The notes: generated by a model from the sequence alone, not told the origin. A DNA stretch of 64,000 nucleotides from Cellvibrio sp. UBA7671 (GCA_002483145.1 DLHJ01000004.1:186001-250000); one strand, 5' to 3'; shown: positions 1 through 8,563, numbered from the stretch's first letter. Made by a program: numbers and translations.

Positions 1-358
1 AATCAAGTTTGGTGCGCTTGATCCAAGGCTCCAGAAATACGGTGACGACCGGGTAGGCGTAGAGCGAAATCATTCCCACCGCAATATTCGCGACCTGCAT
101 GGAGTAGAAGAAGGTCACCCAATGCAGGGCAAGCAGAACGCCAAGCACCAGCATGCGACCATAATCTCGCGTCGTTCTAAGCCCGATACTGCGTTCGCGC
201 CAATAGACCCAGGCGAAAAGTACCACTGCCGCAATCCAGGTGCGGTAGCCGGTGATATCCCATGCAGGCAATTCGATAATTTTTGAGAAGAGCCCTGTCG
301 CGCCCATCAGGAACGCACCCAAATGCAGGGTTAACAAGGCCGATTTAGCAGAGGACAT
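1..358 (-). CDS. EamA/DMT-family permease, N-terminal part
   Basis: This gene runs off the left edge, so only the first 119 residues are present. Translation from the ATG at 358-356 begins MSSAKSALLTLHLGAFLMG and continues with GLFSKIIELP, a YRTWIAAVVLFAWVYWRE helix and an LHWVTFFYSMQVANIAVGM segment. This is the usual start of a ten-helix drug/metabolite transporter, with TFFYSMQ..NIAVGMI..YAYPV typical of the third and fourth helices. It is an inner-membrane carrier; the substrate cannot be read from sequence. The gene follows rhlB on the same strand, about 90 bp away with a GC-rich hairpin between them. The family call is fairly firm; the specific function is unknown. Confidence 0.72.
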   Translation of the reverse strand, partial: MSSAKSALLTLHLGAFLMGATGLFSKIIELPAWDITGYRTWIAAVVLFAWVYWRERSIGLRTTRDYGRMLVLGVLLALHWVTFFYSMQVANIAVGMISLYAYPVVTVFLEPWIKRTKLD

Positions 359-393
359 AACCATTCCAGGCAGCAGGAGCGCCCCGCTAGGCG

Positions 394-413
394 CGCCCGG
401 CGAATGCCGGGCG
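394..413. terminator. GC-rich stem-loop after rhlB
   Basis: CGCCCGGC and GCCGGGCG form a perfect 8-bp stem around a GAAT tetraloop, in the gap between the rhlB stop and the EamA start. Neither strand has a convincing T-tract after the stem, so it may stabilise mRNA or pause transcription rather than act as a classical terminator. Confidence 0.4.
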
Positions 414-446
414 GAATCAAATCAGTGGTTATTGATTTTAAAGAAT

Positions 447-2069
447 TTAATTGCGCGGTCTGCGGCTGCGATTGCCGCCGGGGCGGTTGCCAACGGAGCG
501 ATTGCTAAAACGCTCATTGGTACGCGCACGCGGTGGTGCTGGAGGGCTGTCCGGCGGAGTCAGCAACAGATATTCCGGCGGCTGCTCACATTTAATCGGC
601 TTACCCAACAACTGCGCGATAGGCTCCAGCAACAACGCATCATCCTCACAGGCAAAACTGATCGAGGTACCGTTTTTGCCTGCACGACCGGTGCGGCCAA
701 TGCGATGAACATAATCTTCCGGCTCTTCCGGCAGGGTGAAATTCACTACGTGGCTGATGCCGCTGATATGAATCCCGCGCCCGGCAACATCAGTCGCTAC
801 CAACACTTTTATCTCGCCGGATTTAAACGCATCCAAGGTCGATACACGCTTGTTCTGTGCAATCTCGCCGGAGAGTAAACCTGCTTTGATACCGTGGCGC
901 TGCAGCTTTTCTTGCAGATCGCGGCATTCGTCGCGGCGATTAGCAAACACGATCATGCTCTCGGCATGTTCTTGCTGAATGAGGTTATATAGCAGTGTGT
1001 ATTTCTCTTCCGTCGAAACCAGATACACATGTTGGTCAACACGTTCGTTGGCGACGGATTCAGGTTCGATATCGATGGTGACCGGCTTGTAAGTCCACTG
1101 CTCCACCAGGGTACGCACTTCATCGGTAAAAGTGGCGGAGAAAAAGAGTGTCTGGCGATCTTCGCGCTTGGGAGTCTGGCGTACGATTTGACGCACTTGC
1201 GGGATAAAACCCATATCGAGCATACGGTCAGCCTCGTCGATGACAAGGATTTCCAACTGGTCGAGATACACATCTTTGTTGCCACAGAAATCGAGCAGAC
1301 GGCCGGGAGTCGCCACCAAAATATCGACCAGATCATCATGCAGATGGCGCTGTTGTTTGACGTAATCCATACCGCCCACGAGCGTGTGGATTTTTAAATC
1401 CGTGTATTTGCACAGGCTTTTGGCGTCTTCCGCAATCTGGATAACCAGTTCGCGTGTAGGGGCGATAATCAACGCACGAGCCTCACCGGCATAGCGTTTT
1501 TCAGCGATAGGATTCTTGAGCAGGTCATCGATAATCGCCGTTAAGAACGCGGCCGTTTTACCGGTACCGGTTTGGGCTTTACCAACGACATCCTTACCTT
1601 GCAAAGCGTAGGGCAGCGATTGGGCCTGGATCGGCGAGCAGTATTTAAAGCCGAGATCGGCAATTGCTCGCATGATCGGAGGCTCAAAATCAAAATCGTG
1701 GAAGCGGGTTTTGCCTTCGATCTCCTCAACTTCAAACTGGGAAATATCCCAAGGGCCATGATCCACTTTCACGCTTTTTTTCGGACGCGGCGCGGTCGAG
1801 TGACGCGGGGGTTTGGCTGAGTGGTCACGCTCAACCGCAGGAACTTGCTCACCGGTTTTTTGGGCGGGACGCTGGTCGCGAGAATTGCGGTTGCCACGGA
1901 TATTTTGACTTGATCCACTGCGTTCGCGGGGATGTTTTTTTGCACCAGATCTATCATTGGCAGTTGTTTTGTCACTGGCGGGCTTGGAGGTTGCCTCGTT
2001 CTTTTCAAGCTTATCCGCACCTGAACCTATCAGTTTTTTAAAGAAATTTCCGATCAATCTATTCACCAA
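447..2069 (-). CDS. rhlB: ATP-dependent RNA helicase RhlB
   Basis: DEAD-box RNA helicase expected to unwind structured RNA, in enterobacteria as part of the degradosome. Visible motifs in order: Walker A AQTGTGKT (about residues 165-172), [41 protein letters not shown] and [10 protein letters not shown]. The core closely follows Pseudomonas-type RhlB, including the [18 protein letters not shown] stretch. Residues 20-105 are a basic, Ser/Asn/Arg-rich, probably disordered extension, and the C-terminus is another Arg/Asn-rich tail. The protein is therefore longer (540 residues) than the roughly 400-430 usual for the family. The start is uncertain: TTG at 2069, or GTG one codon later, with no clear Shine-Dalgarno. 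It is transcribed divergently from the amidotransferase gene. Confidence 0.9.
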   Translation of the reverse strand: MVNRLIGNFFKKLIGSGADKLEKNEATSKPASDKTTANDRSGAKKHPRERSGSSQNIRGNRNSRDQRPAQKTGEQVPAVERDHSAKPPRHSTAPRPKKSVKVDHGPWDISQFEVEEIEGKTRFHDFDFEPPIMRAIADLGFKYCSPIQAQSLPYALQGKDVVGKAQTGTGKTAAFLTAIIDDLLKNPIAEKRYAGEARALIIAPTRELVIQIAEDAKSLCKYTDLKIHTLVGGMDYVKQQRHLHDDLVDILVATPGRLLDFCGNKDVYLDQLEILVIDEADRMLDMGFIPQVRQIVRQTPKREDRQTLFFSATFTDEVRTLVEQWTYKPVTIDIEPESVANERVDQHVYLVSTEEKYTLLYNLIQQEHAESMIVFANRRDECRDLQEKLQRHGIKAGLLSGEIAQNKRVSTLDAFKSGEIKVLVATDVAGRGIHISGISHVVNFTLPEEPEDYVHRIGRTGRAGKNGTSISFACEDDALLLEPIAQLLGKPIKCEQPPEYLLLTPPDSPPAPPRARTNERFSNRSVGNRPGGNRSRRPRN

Positions 2070-2152
2070 AAGTTATTTCAGCCAACGGCTTAAAGGGGCA
2101 GTCACGCAGACTTGCCGATATAACCACTATCTCGCGTTTATGCAGCAGGGAG

Positions 2153-2204
2153 TTCAAATCTGGCATTTGGGGGATTCAAACCTGATTATGAGGGTTTAAA
2201 CCTG
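2153..2204. repeat. three short direct repeats upstream of rhlB
   Basis: TTCAAATCTG (2153), TTCAAACCTG (2175) and TTTAAACCTG (2195) recur 22 and 20 bp apart, about two helical turns, in the 328-bp gap between rhlB and the divergent amidotransferase gene. The same-face spacing suggests a protein-binding array, but no regulator is assigned. I see no gene in the rest of this gap (2070-2397). Confidence 0.35.
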
Positions 2205-2397
2205 CGGCGAAACAGTAGAAGGAGCGCGCAAAGAGTCTATTAATTGCACGCATGAACTGTGCCCGAGTATACACCAATCATCAGACAATCAGCGGCTTTG
2301 CAGCCAGTTGGACAGAATTAATGCTCCCCAACCAAGGGGATTTCTGCATAATTAGCACCTGCTAACATCCCCCCGACGACATCGACAGGAGCTATCC

Positions 2398-3102
2398 ATG
2401 AGAATTCACAGCCTGCAACATGTTCCATTTGAAGATATCGGCAGCATGGCAAGCGACTTTCGCGCACGCGGTTATGCGCTCTCCACTACCCATTGGTACC
2501 GGGGCGATGCAGTGCCGGCAGTGAGTGATTTTGATGCTTTAGTGGTGATGGGCGGCCCCATGGAGATTTACGATGAAGCAATTTACCCTTGGCTAGCCGA
2601 TGAAAAAATCCTGATTAAAGAGACCATCGCCGCAGGGAAAATCGTGTTGGGAGTTTGTTTGGGCGCGCAGCTGATTGCTGATGTGCTGGGCGGAAAAGTC
2701 ACACGCAATGCGCACAAAGAAATTGGTTGGCTACCCATCAACATTAATCCTGCCGCTGCGACGCATCCCATCGCACAGGTATTCGCACGCAACCCCAATG
2801 TATTTCACTGGCATGGCGATACATTTGCATTACCGCCCGGCGCGATGCACCTCGCCAGCAGCGAGGGCTGCGCTAATCAGGCTTATGTTTTTCAAGATCA
2901 GGTTTACGGTTTCCAATTTCATTTGGAAACCACACCTGCATCCGCGCGGGCGTTAATTGAACATTGTGCGGAAGATATTGATGGTTCGCACTACACACAA
3001 CCGGCGCAAACCATTCTCGCGAGCGATGAAAAGTTTGCGCAGATCAATCGTGCGATGAGTGAAGTAATTGCAGTAATTTTTGGATCAGAGCAACACCCTT
3101 AA
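2398..3102 (+). CDS. class I glutamine amidotransferase-like protein (GMP synthase-like)
   Basis: A 234-residue stand-alone class I amidotransferase domain. VVMGGPMEIYDE marks the oxyanion strand, the nucleophile is Cys87 in GVCLGAQ, and His175 and Glu177 lie in GFQFHLE, so the triad looks intact. Such free-standing domains resemble the GuaA glutaminase half but lack a synthetase domain. Members include gamma-glutamyl hydrolase-like and amine-detoxifying enzymes, so the substrate is open. The start is well supported by AGGAG at the proper distance (acaggagctatccATG). It is followed two bases later by the convergent VIT gene, so their 3' ends nearly touch. Confidence 0.82.
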   Translation: MRIHSLQHVPFEDIGSMASDFRARGYALSTTHWYRGDAVPAVSDFDALVVMGGPMEIYDEAIYPWLADEKILIKETIAAGKIVLGVCLGAQLIADVLGGKVTRNAHKEIGWLPININPAAATHPIAQVFARNPNVFHWHGDTFALPPGAMHLASSEGCANQAYVFQDQVYGFQFHLETTPASARALIEHCAEDIDGSHYTQPAQTILASDEKFAQINRAMSEVIAVIFGSEQHP

Positions 3103-3103
3103 C

Positions 3104-3793
3104 TCAGAGCACCACGCCAAATAAATGCCCTGCTGCTGCAGTTAACGCCATAGCGGCAGCGCCCCAGAAACCAACGCGCGCAGCCCCAACAAACGTATTT
3201 GCCCCACCCACTTTTGCCGCAAGCCCACCTAATAACACCAGCGCGATGAGTGAGAAAGACACAATCGCAAACGAAAGATATTGTGCTGGATGAAATAGCA
3301 CAACCAACAACGGGATCAGCGCACCCACTGCAAAAGTTCCTGCGGATGTCAGCGCCGCTTGCAGTGGCCGCGCACTAAACATATCAGTAATGCCCAACTC
3401 ATCGCGCGCGTGGGCGCCGAGCGCATCATGTGCCGTCAATTGCTTGGCCACTTCATGGGCGAGGCTGCGCTCCAAACCACGCGCGACATATATCTCTTCC
3501 AGCTCGCGCAATTCACCTGCAACATCGTTTTCCAATTCGTGAATTTCGCGCGCAAGATCAGCCGCTTCAGTATCCGCCTGCGAGCGAACAGAAACATATT
3601 CGCCCGCCGCCATACTCATCGCACCCGCCACCAAACCCGCCGCACCAGCCAATAAAATTGCTGAAGTGTCAGCCTCTGCGGCGGCGATTCCCATCATCAA
3701 ACTGGCGGTAGAAATAATGCCGTCGTTCGCGCCCAACACCGCTGCGCGCAACCAACCTGAATGATGGGAGCGGTGACCTTCACGATGGCGCAT
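3104..3793 (-). CDS. VIT/CCC1-family membrane protein
   Basis: A 229-residue protein of the vacuolar iron/manganese transporter-like family. An N-terminal GWLRAAVLGANDGIISTASLMMG helix is followed by GAAGLVAGAMSMAAGEYVSV, the family's signature helices 1-2. A charged cytoplasmic helical stretch comes next (about 75-135: EIHELENDV, RELEEIYVARGL), then three further hydrophobic helices to the C-terminus. Related proteins export Fe2+ or Mn2+ from the cytoplasm; the metal here is inferred, not shown. It starts four bases after the stop of the cytochrome b561 gene, so the two are almost certainly translated from one transcript. Confidence 0.85.
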   Translation of the reverse strand: MRHREGHRSHHSGWLRAAVLGANDGIISTASLMMGIAAAEADTSAILLAGAAGLVAGAMSMAAGEYVSVRSQADTEAADLAREIHELENDVAGELRELEEIYVARGLERSLAHEVAKQLTAHDALGAHARDELGITDMFSARPLQAALTSAGTFAVGALIPLLVVLFHPAQYLSFAIVSFSLIALVLLGGLAAKVGGANTFVGAARVGFWGAAAMALTAAAGHLFGVVL

Positions 3794-3797
3794 AGGC

Positions 3798-4352
3798 TTA
3801 CGACTCTTTATTGATTAATGAAATGCGCTTCAAGGTGTTATCCCGTTTTACGTAGTGATGAAACAAGCCCGCCAACACATGCAAGCCAATCAGGTAGTAA
3901 CCAATTTCCCCAACCAGCCCATGCCAATGCTCGACCTGTTCCGCCAAGTCATGATTTTCACCCACTAACGGCGGCAATTCCAATCCAAAAAAGGGCACAC
4001 CATGACCTTCAGCACTTAACACTACCCAGCCGGCAATTGGCATAAAAACCATAAAAGCGTAGAGCGAGAGATGCACAATTTTTGCGAGCGCATTTTCGAG
4101 CGGTTTAGGCGTGGGCACTATCGCCGGCGTTGGGCTGGATAAGCGCACGCCAAGGCGAACTATCACCAGCAATAACACTACAATCCCAAACATAAAGTGC
4201 AGTGCTTTCATAAACTCACGAGGATCACTGCCTTTGGGAAACATGCCGCGAAATTCCATAGTGACGTAAACAGCAATCAAAAGTACAAACATAAACCAAT
4301 GCAAGCCAATAAGGATTGGGCTATAGCGGCTAACAGTGTTGGGATTATTCAT
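3798..4352 (-). CDS. cybB: cytochrome b561
   Basis: A 184-residue four-helix dihaem cytochrome b of the CybB type. The N-terminal YSPILIGLHWFMFVLLIAVY helix has a haem-ligand His, a second His lies in MKALHFMFGIVVLLLVIVRLGVR, and further His residues occur in HWHGLVGEIGYYLIGLHVLAGLFHHYV. It moves electrons in the inner membrane, probably oxidising quinol, as shown for E. coli CybB. AGAGGAA precedes the ATG. It leads a two-gene unit with the VIT-like gene, which suggests a link between redox chemistry and metal transport, but this is only contextual. Confidence 0.88.
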   Translation of the reverse strand: MNNPNTVSRYSPILIGLHWFMFVLLIAVYVTMEFRGMFPKGSDPREFMKALHFMFGIVVLLLVIVRLGVRLSSPTPAIVPTPKPLENALAKIVHLSLYAFMVFMPIAGWVVLSAEGHGVPFFGLELPPLVGENHDLAEQVEHWHGLVGEIGYYLIGLHVLAGLFHHYVKRDNTLKRISLINKES

Positions 4353-4387
4353 CGTTGTTCCTCTGCAAGTTTTTTATTGTGTTGATG

Positions 4388-4876
4388 TTATTTATACACA
4401 CGGCCCTGGTACTTCAACCATCCTCCAGGGTGCACGCCTTTTGGGTCGTGATGCGTCCAGTGAATCACGCCCCCTTTTTGATTCCACTCATATTCACCAT
4501 AAAATTCCAACTGCTCGCCTTCACGCAAATTTTCCACGCGTGGCGCCAGATCAATATTATGTGCAATGAGCAGGCTATGGCCGGATTCCAATTCCAGTAA
4601 AAATCGTTGATGGCGACTACCTTTATTATCATCGGGAAGAATCCGGGCAACCCTGCCCTCACCTCCCAACTGCACATTGGACCGCCCATTGCGGAATGCC
4701 TCGGCGATTAATACATCTGCACCGACAACACTCTCGCCCTTTACGGCCAGCGCCAGTTGCGCTTGGGCTGCGTCTGACTCCAACAATTGTTGTTTGTTAA
4801 GGTTATTGAGCAGCGCAAGGCCCAGAGCAAAAATCAACAGGGCAAATAGCGGTTTTAGTTTACTGCGCGACTTCAT
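4388..4876 (-). CDS. DUF3465 protein, membrane-anchored
   Basis: A 162-residue protein with one N-terminal membrane helix (PLFALLIFALGLALLNNL) and a periplasmic domain of about 120 residues. The domain contains HQRFLLELESGHSLLIAHNIDLAPR, GEQLEFYGEYEWN and GVIHWTHHDP, which I recognise as the DUF3465 signature. The biochemical role is unknown. It lies divergent from the unknown membrane gene at 5285, with two tandem palindromic operators between them at 5042-5089, so it could share their regulator. The start is the only sensible one before the helix, although the Shine-Dalgarno is weak. Confidence 0.75.
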   Translation of the reverse strand: MKSRSKLKPLFALLIFALGLALLNNLNKQQLLESDAAQAQLALAVKGESVVGADVLIAEAFRNGRSNVQLGGEGRVARILPDDNKGSRHQRFLLELESGHSLLIAHNIDLAPRVENLREGEQLEFYGEYEWNQKGGVIHWTHHDPKGVHPGGWLKYQGRVYK

Positions 4877-5041
4877 GGATGAGTCTCAACAACTGCGGAG
4901 CGCGCAGCATAACCCAGACCAACCGCGCTGTTAACGCCTGCCTTGCCCGCGCCGCACTCTACCCACGCAAACTTAAGCCAAGATTAATTCAGCACTTAAC
5001 ACATCTGGTGAGCCCCACACTTTTTCACAAAAGTCGAATTG

Positions 5042-5089
5042 ACAGACCATTTGGTCTGTTATTTAATGACGACCGACCAAACGGTCGGT
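5042..5089. promoter_or_regulatory. tandem TetR-type operators
   Basis: Two palindromes of the same design lie 30 bp apart centre to centre, three helical turns: ACAGACC-ATTT-GGTCTGT at 5042-5059 and ACCGACC-AAAC-GGTCGGT at 5072-5089. Each has perfect 7-bp arms and a 4-bp centre, and they share the core GACC-N4-GGTC. The size and symmetry suit a TetR-family dimer; a TetR gene lies 1 kb downstream at 6128. They probably control the membrane gene at 5285 and perhaps the divergent DUF3465 gene. The remainder of the 4877-5284 gap shows no supported gene apart from a doubtful 35-codon frame. Confidence 0.7.
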
Positions 5090-5135
5090 TTTTCGGTTAC
5101 CCCACAAACCGCTCAAGATACAACCAGAGTTAATA

Positions 5136-5243
5136 ATGGAGAAAAAGGAACTTCACACCAGAGATGGCAATCGCCCGCTGCTTTCAGTATGGATTCAGCT
5201 CGCCAGCGCCAATCTAGTCGCGGGTATTCAGATTTCAAACTGA
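5136..5243 (+). CDS. possible 35-residue leader peptide
   Basis: An open frame starting MEKKELHTRDGN runs from the ATG at 5136 to the TGA at 5241-5243, just after the tandem operators and before the membrane gene. Its middle (LLSVWIQLASANLVAGIQI) is hydrophobic. There is no good ribosome binding site, and it could be a chance frame. Confidence 0.18.
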   Translation: MEKKELHTRDGNRPLLSVWIQLASANLVAGIQISN

Positions 5244-5284
5244 TGCCACAAGAACCAAAAGATCGCTCAAGGAGCCAAGCCCTA

Positions 5285-6028
5285 ATGAAAAACACACTGA
5301 AATCGTCAGTCCAGCACATGCCGTTACTGCAAAGTTTCCCAACCCTTGAATTACGCTCCCCCTATCATTTAGCTGATTTCCAGCCATTTTCGCTGGAACT
5401 CATGAGTTACACGCGGCATATCCGTGCGATAGCCCTGACTTTTTTTATTGTTGGCCTACTCGCGATTAGCAGTACCCTGAGCTTTGAGGCTTGGCAATTC
5501 AATCCCTCAATCGTAAAAGAAAATGGTCTCCTGGAGTTGGCGCAAGGCGGCTTCTTGCTCCTGGCAGCACTGGTGCAAGGTTGGCGTGCGTTTAATACGC
5601 ATGACTCCGGCTTAAAGCGCGATATTCGCGTGGGACTTGCACTATTTGCGTTAGCACTTTTTTTGCGCGAAGTAGATATCGATAAATTGGGCAGCAGTGC
5701 AGCATGGGATGCACTCGAAAAAATCTTGCGCGTAATCGCCCTGTTAATGATACTCAGCTTTACGTGGCACATATCGCGCAGAGTTAAGTTGGTTTTCCGT
5801 AACCTCGGTAAAGTCCTGTTGGCACCAACGGTTATGCTAACCATGCTAGCCTGTGTGTTCTACGCCTGCGGCTGGCCGTTTGACCGGGAACTCTTCGATA
5901 TGGATAAAGGTCTATCGCAGTGGTTTGAGGAGACCTTTGAACTTAATGCTTGCTTGTTATTTTTCTGCGCAAGCTTATTGGGCAGTATCAAAACTGATGT
6001 AGTAAAAATCCAGGCGCCGTCGTTTTAA
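5285..6028 (+). CDS. uncharacterised multi-pass membrane protein
   Basis: I do not recognise this family. From the ATG at 5285 the product has 247 residues with about six hydrophobic segments (IRAIALTFFIVGLLAISST, LLELAQGGFLLLAALVQGW, VGLALFALALFLREVDI, ILRVIALLMILSFTWHI, VLLAPTVMLTMLACVFYACG, ELNACLLFFCASLLG). Charged motifs such as LFLREVDIDKLG and GWPFDRELFDMDKG lie between them. The frame is open back to 5039, but that start would lie inside the operator pair and encode low-complexity sequence. AAGGAG at 5269-5274, ten bases before 5285, supports the later start. It is followed by a hairpin terminator and the tetR-like gene, and is probably that regulator's target. Confidence 0.7.
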   Translation: MKNTLKSSVQHMPLLQSFPTLELRSPYHLADFQPFSLELMSYTRHIRAIALTFFIVGLLAISSTLSFEAWQFNPSIVKENGLLELAQGGFLLLAALVQGWRAFNTHDSGLKRDIRVGLALFALALFLREVDIDKLGSSAAWDALEKILRVIALLMILSFTWHISRRVKLVFRNLGKVLLAPTVMLTMLACVFYACGWPFDRELFDMDKGLSQWFEETFELNACLLFFCASLLGSIKTDVVKIQAPSF

Positions 6029-6042
6029 CGGCGCCGTGTTTT
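6013..6042 (+). terminator. hairpin terminator after the membrane gene
   Basis: GGCGCCGT (6013-6020) pairs with ACGGCGCC (6028-6035) around a 7-base loop, followed by GTGTTTTAA. The stop codon of the preceding gene lies in the loop and stem. Confidence 0.6.
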
Positions 6043-6127
6043 AATTAGAGTGTTTCTACTGGAATGTTTCACCGGGATGTCATGAAACTCGATAACAATA
6101 ATATGATTGCATACCCAAGAGACAACT

Positions 6128-6745
6128 ATGGCCACTGAACGCAATGCCGAACAAACGCGCACCCGCATACTTGAAGCAGCGCGCGAGGAAATTTTCCAAA
6201 ACGGGTATCAGGGGATGCGCATTGATGCGATCCTGCAAAAAACCAAGCTGGCTAAAGGCGCTCTCTATCACTACTTCCCCAATAAACTAGCCTTGGGTTA
6301 TGCGGTAGTGGACGAGGTATTGATGGGGCATTTCCAGACAGTCTGGGAAGATTTTTTCCAGCAACACAAAAATCCGCTTACTACACTGCAGCAAATGTTT
6401 GTCTATAAAGCCGAGTCGTTCCAAAACGCCGCCTGCTTTAACGGCTGCCCCTTAAACAATTTAAATCAGGAGATGGCCGCTATTGATGACGGCTTTCACC
6501 AGCGCCTGGAAAAAGTATTTGAGAATGCACACATGACGATTGTGCGCGCACTGGAAAAAGGCCAAGTGGATGGACTGGTCAGAAAGGATATTAACCCCGT
6601 GCGAATTTCAATGTTTATCTTCAGCAGTTACCAAGGGATTATGGGCGCTGCAAAATGTATGCAGGCGCCGGAATTGTTGAGCGATTTATTTGGTACGCTC
6701 AATGATTATATTGACACACTGCGCGCATCGGAAAAAACACATTAG
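6128..6745 (+). CDS. TetR-family transcriptional regulator
   Basis: A 205-residue TetR-type repressor. The N-terminal DNA-binding domain is plain: RTRILEAAREEIFQNGYQGMRIDAILQKTKLAKGALYHYFPNK with the family's YHYFPNK helix end. A helical ligand-binding domain follows (CFNGCPLNNLNQEM, a CGCP-like stretch seen in the AcuR/YxaF-like subgroup with a C-terminal TetR_C domain). ATG 6128 (MATERNAEQTRT) is preferred over TTG 6107 because AAGAGA lies just upstream and it fits the family's usual N-terminus. The likely operators are the GACC-N4-GGTC palindromes at 5042-5089. The inducer is unknown. A strong terminator follows. Confidence 0.88.
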   Translation: MATERNAEQTRTRILEAAREEIFQNGYQGMRIDAILQKTKLAKGALYHYFPNKLALGYAVVDEVLMGHFQTVWEDFFQQHKNPLTTLQQMFVYKAESFQNAACFNGCPLNNLNQEMAAIDDGFHQRLEKVFENAHMTIVRALEKGQVDGLVRKDINPVRISMFIFSSYQGIMGAAKCMQAPELLSDLFGTLNDYIDTLRASEKTH

Positions 6746-6770
6746 CGATCCACTTGGTTATCTAAAACTT

Positions 6771-6798
6771 AAAAAGGGCTTCGAATGAAGCCCTTTTT
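6771..6798. terminator. bidirectional intrinsic terminator
   Basis: AAAAAGGGCTTC (6771-6782) pairs perfectly with GAAGCCCTTTTT (6787-6798) around GAAT. It sits between the convergent tetR-like gene and fmdB, with T/A runs suited to both directions. Confidence 0.85.
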
Positions 6799-6816
6799 AT
6801 TTGCTGTAAAAAAACA

Positions 6817-7185
6817 TCAATGGCTAATCATCCATGGCCGCATTGATGGAAACATTTTATTGCCGCCAGCGGTATACATGAGATTCGATTTGCGGATCGG
6901 CTTATCGCCACAACCACAGCCTTTACCATGTTTGTGCTCACGCCGTGCCTGCTGTTCGGCGCGGTAATCCGGCGTAGAAAAAATGGGGGCATTCATCGCA
7001 CTTTCATTGCGTGCATGTGCTGCGCGGTTTTCTTTTTTCATATTCAGAAATTCCGGCGCGACCATAATGACTCGTGCACTCAACTTTGCACAGGTTGGGC
7101 AAGCAGCGGGTTTGCTCGAATCATCCATCGAAGCCAATTCATAAAACAGACCGTGGTCTGCGCATTTGTAGTCGTAAACGGGCAT
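6817..7185 (-). CDS. fmdB: FmdB-family zinc-ribbon protein
   Basis: A 122-residue protein with the FmdB zinc ribbon at its start: MPVYDYKCADHG and ACPTCAKLSARVIMVAPEF, giving C8/H11-like and CPTC ligands. A KGCGCGD motif lies in the second half, and the rest is polar and probably disordered. FmdB was named as a possible regulator of the Methylophilus formamidase operon, though its biochemical role is not settled. It lies directly downstream of fmdA on the same strand, with a long hairpin in between. GAGGAATTCACATG gives a firm start. Confidence 0.85.
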   Translation of the reverse strand: MPVYDYKCADHGLFYELASMDDSSKPAACPTCAKLSARVIMVAPEFLNMKKENRAAHARNESAMNAPIFSTPDYRAEQQARREHKHGKGCGCGDKPIRKSNLMYTAGGNKMFPSMRPWMISH

Positions 7186-7235
7186 GTGAATTCCTCAATA
7201 AAAGCGTTGGAATTTTCGCGGGGATGGACTCCGTC

Positions 7236-7268
7236 ATTTGCTCCGGGACGCGCAGTCCCGGAGCAAAT
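7236..7268 (-). terminator. 14-bp stem-loop between fmdA and fmdB
   Basis: ATTTGCTCCGGGAC (7236-7249) pairs perfectly with GTCCCGGAGCAAAT (7255-7268) around a 5-base loop, 18 bases after the fmdA stop. It lacks a T-tract and may reduce read-through into fmdB or protect the fmdA message. Confidence 0.6.
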
Positions 7269-7285
7269 GCTATTTATCTTTCCCC

Positions 7286-8515
7286 TTACTTATCTTTAGA
7301 TAAAGGCACATCCATTCCCGGCGTTACCTTTTTGGTTGGCCCTTCTGCGGAGGGATTAACATCAAAATCAAAAATATCCGTCGGCAGCCACAAGGTTGCA
7401 CAGGCATTCGGAATATCCACCACACCCGAGATATGCCCTTGCACCGGAGCACAACCGAGAATTGCATAAGCCTGCGCTTTGGAGTAACCAAATTTGGTCA
7501 AATAATTAATCGCATTCAAACAGGCCTGGCGATAGGCGACATGCACATCGAGATAATGTTGCTCGCCGTATTCATCGACTGAAATACCTTCGAAGATTAA
7601 ATAGTCATCGTATTTCGGTGCGATCGGGCTTGGTTTAAAGATCGGATTTTTAATAGCGTATTTCGCCATACCATCTTTAATTAAACTCACCCGCAGATGG
7701 ATCCAACCCGCCATTTCAATGGCACCACAGAAAGTGATTTCACCATCGCCTTGGCTGAAGTGCAAATCGCCAACCGAAAGCCCACCGCCCTTCACATATA
7801 CCGGAAAATAAATTTTAGAGCCGCGCGATAAATCTTTAATGTCGCAGTTACCACCGTGTTCACGCGGTGGCACGGTGCGCGCACCTTCAGCAGCTGCAAT
7901 TTTTGCCGCATCGGGAGCCATTTTGCCCATGTGAGCGGTGTCGGCATAAGGGAGTGTGGCAAGCGCTGGAACGCGATCGGGCTCAGTATCGTAAAGCTCT
8001 TTTTCGCGCTTGTTCCACTCTAACAACATTTCTTTCGATGGCAGACAACCAATCAAACCGGGATGTACCAGTCCGGCAAATTCCACATTAGGCACATGAC
8101 GGGATTTGGTAAACATACCGTTGATATCCCAGATCGATTTCTGCGCTTCCGGGAAATGCTCTGTTAAAAATCCGCCCCCATTTTTCCTGGAGAAAAATCC
8201 ATTGAAGCCCCACAAGCTTTCTTGGAAGGCACCAATGTCGAGAATATCCACCACTAATAAATCACCCGGCTCTGCGCCTTCCACTCCCACCGGGCCAGAG
8301 AGGAAATGTACTTGCGATAAATCTACATCGCGCACGTCATCGGCATTGTCGTTATTCGCAATCTGGCCGCCCGTCCAGTCATAGCATTCAATAATAAAAT
8401 CTTCACCAGGCTTCACGGTTTTGACCATGGGAATATCCGGATGCCAGCGATTGTGGATCATTTCATTTTCATAGGGCGATTTGGTTAAATCTATTTTGAT
8501 AATCGTTTCAGCCAT
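7286..8515 (-). CDS. fmdA: formamidase
   Basis: Formamide amidohydrolase of the FmdA/AmdA family (409 residues, close to the roughly 405 of the Methylophilus enzyme), splitting formamide into formate and ammonia in the cytoplasm. Conserved stretches include HNRWHPDIPMVKTVKPGEDF, FLSGPVGVEGAEPGDLLVVDI, GFFSRKNGGGF, REHGGNCDIKDLSRGSKIYFPV, LSVGDLHFSQGDGEITFCGAIEM and AYAILGCAPVQGHISGVVDIPN. The C-terminal end, IPNACATLWLPTDIFDFDV, is also typical. AGGAG lies eight bases before the ATG. Its promoter region (8564-8637) carries an operator also found before urtA, which ties it to the ABC transporter. The ammonia produced would serve as a nitrogen source. Confidence 0.94.
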   Translation of the reverse strand: MAETIIKIDLTKSPYENEMIHNRWHPDIPMVKTVKPGEDFIIECYDWTGGQIANNDNADDVRDVDLSQVHFLSGPVGVEGAEPGDLLVVDILDIGAFQESLWGFNGFFSRKNGGGFLTEHFPEAQKSIWDINGMFTKSRHVPNVEFAGLVHPGLIGCLPSKEMLLEWNKREKELYDTEPDRVPALATLPYADTAHMGKMAPDAAKIAAAEGARTVPPREHGGNCDIKDLSRGSKIYFPVYVKGGGLSVGDLHFSQGDGEITFCGAIEMAGWIHLRVSLIKDGMAKYAIKNPIFKPSPIAPKYDDYLIFEGISVDEYGEQHYLDVHVAYRQACLNAINYLTKFGYSKAQAYAILGCAPVQGHISGVVDIPNACATLWLPTDIFDFDVNPSAEGPTKKVTPGMDVPLSKDK

Positions 8516-8563
8516 GGTTCTGACTCCTGGTGAGTGTTGGACAATACGTCTCGGAACAGGGTC

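Noticed and set aside
5039-5284. N-terminal extension of the membrane protein starting at 5039
   Set aside because: It would be translated through the tandem operators, has low-complexity polar sequence, and a good AAGGAG serves the ATG at 5285.
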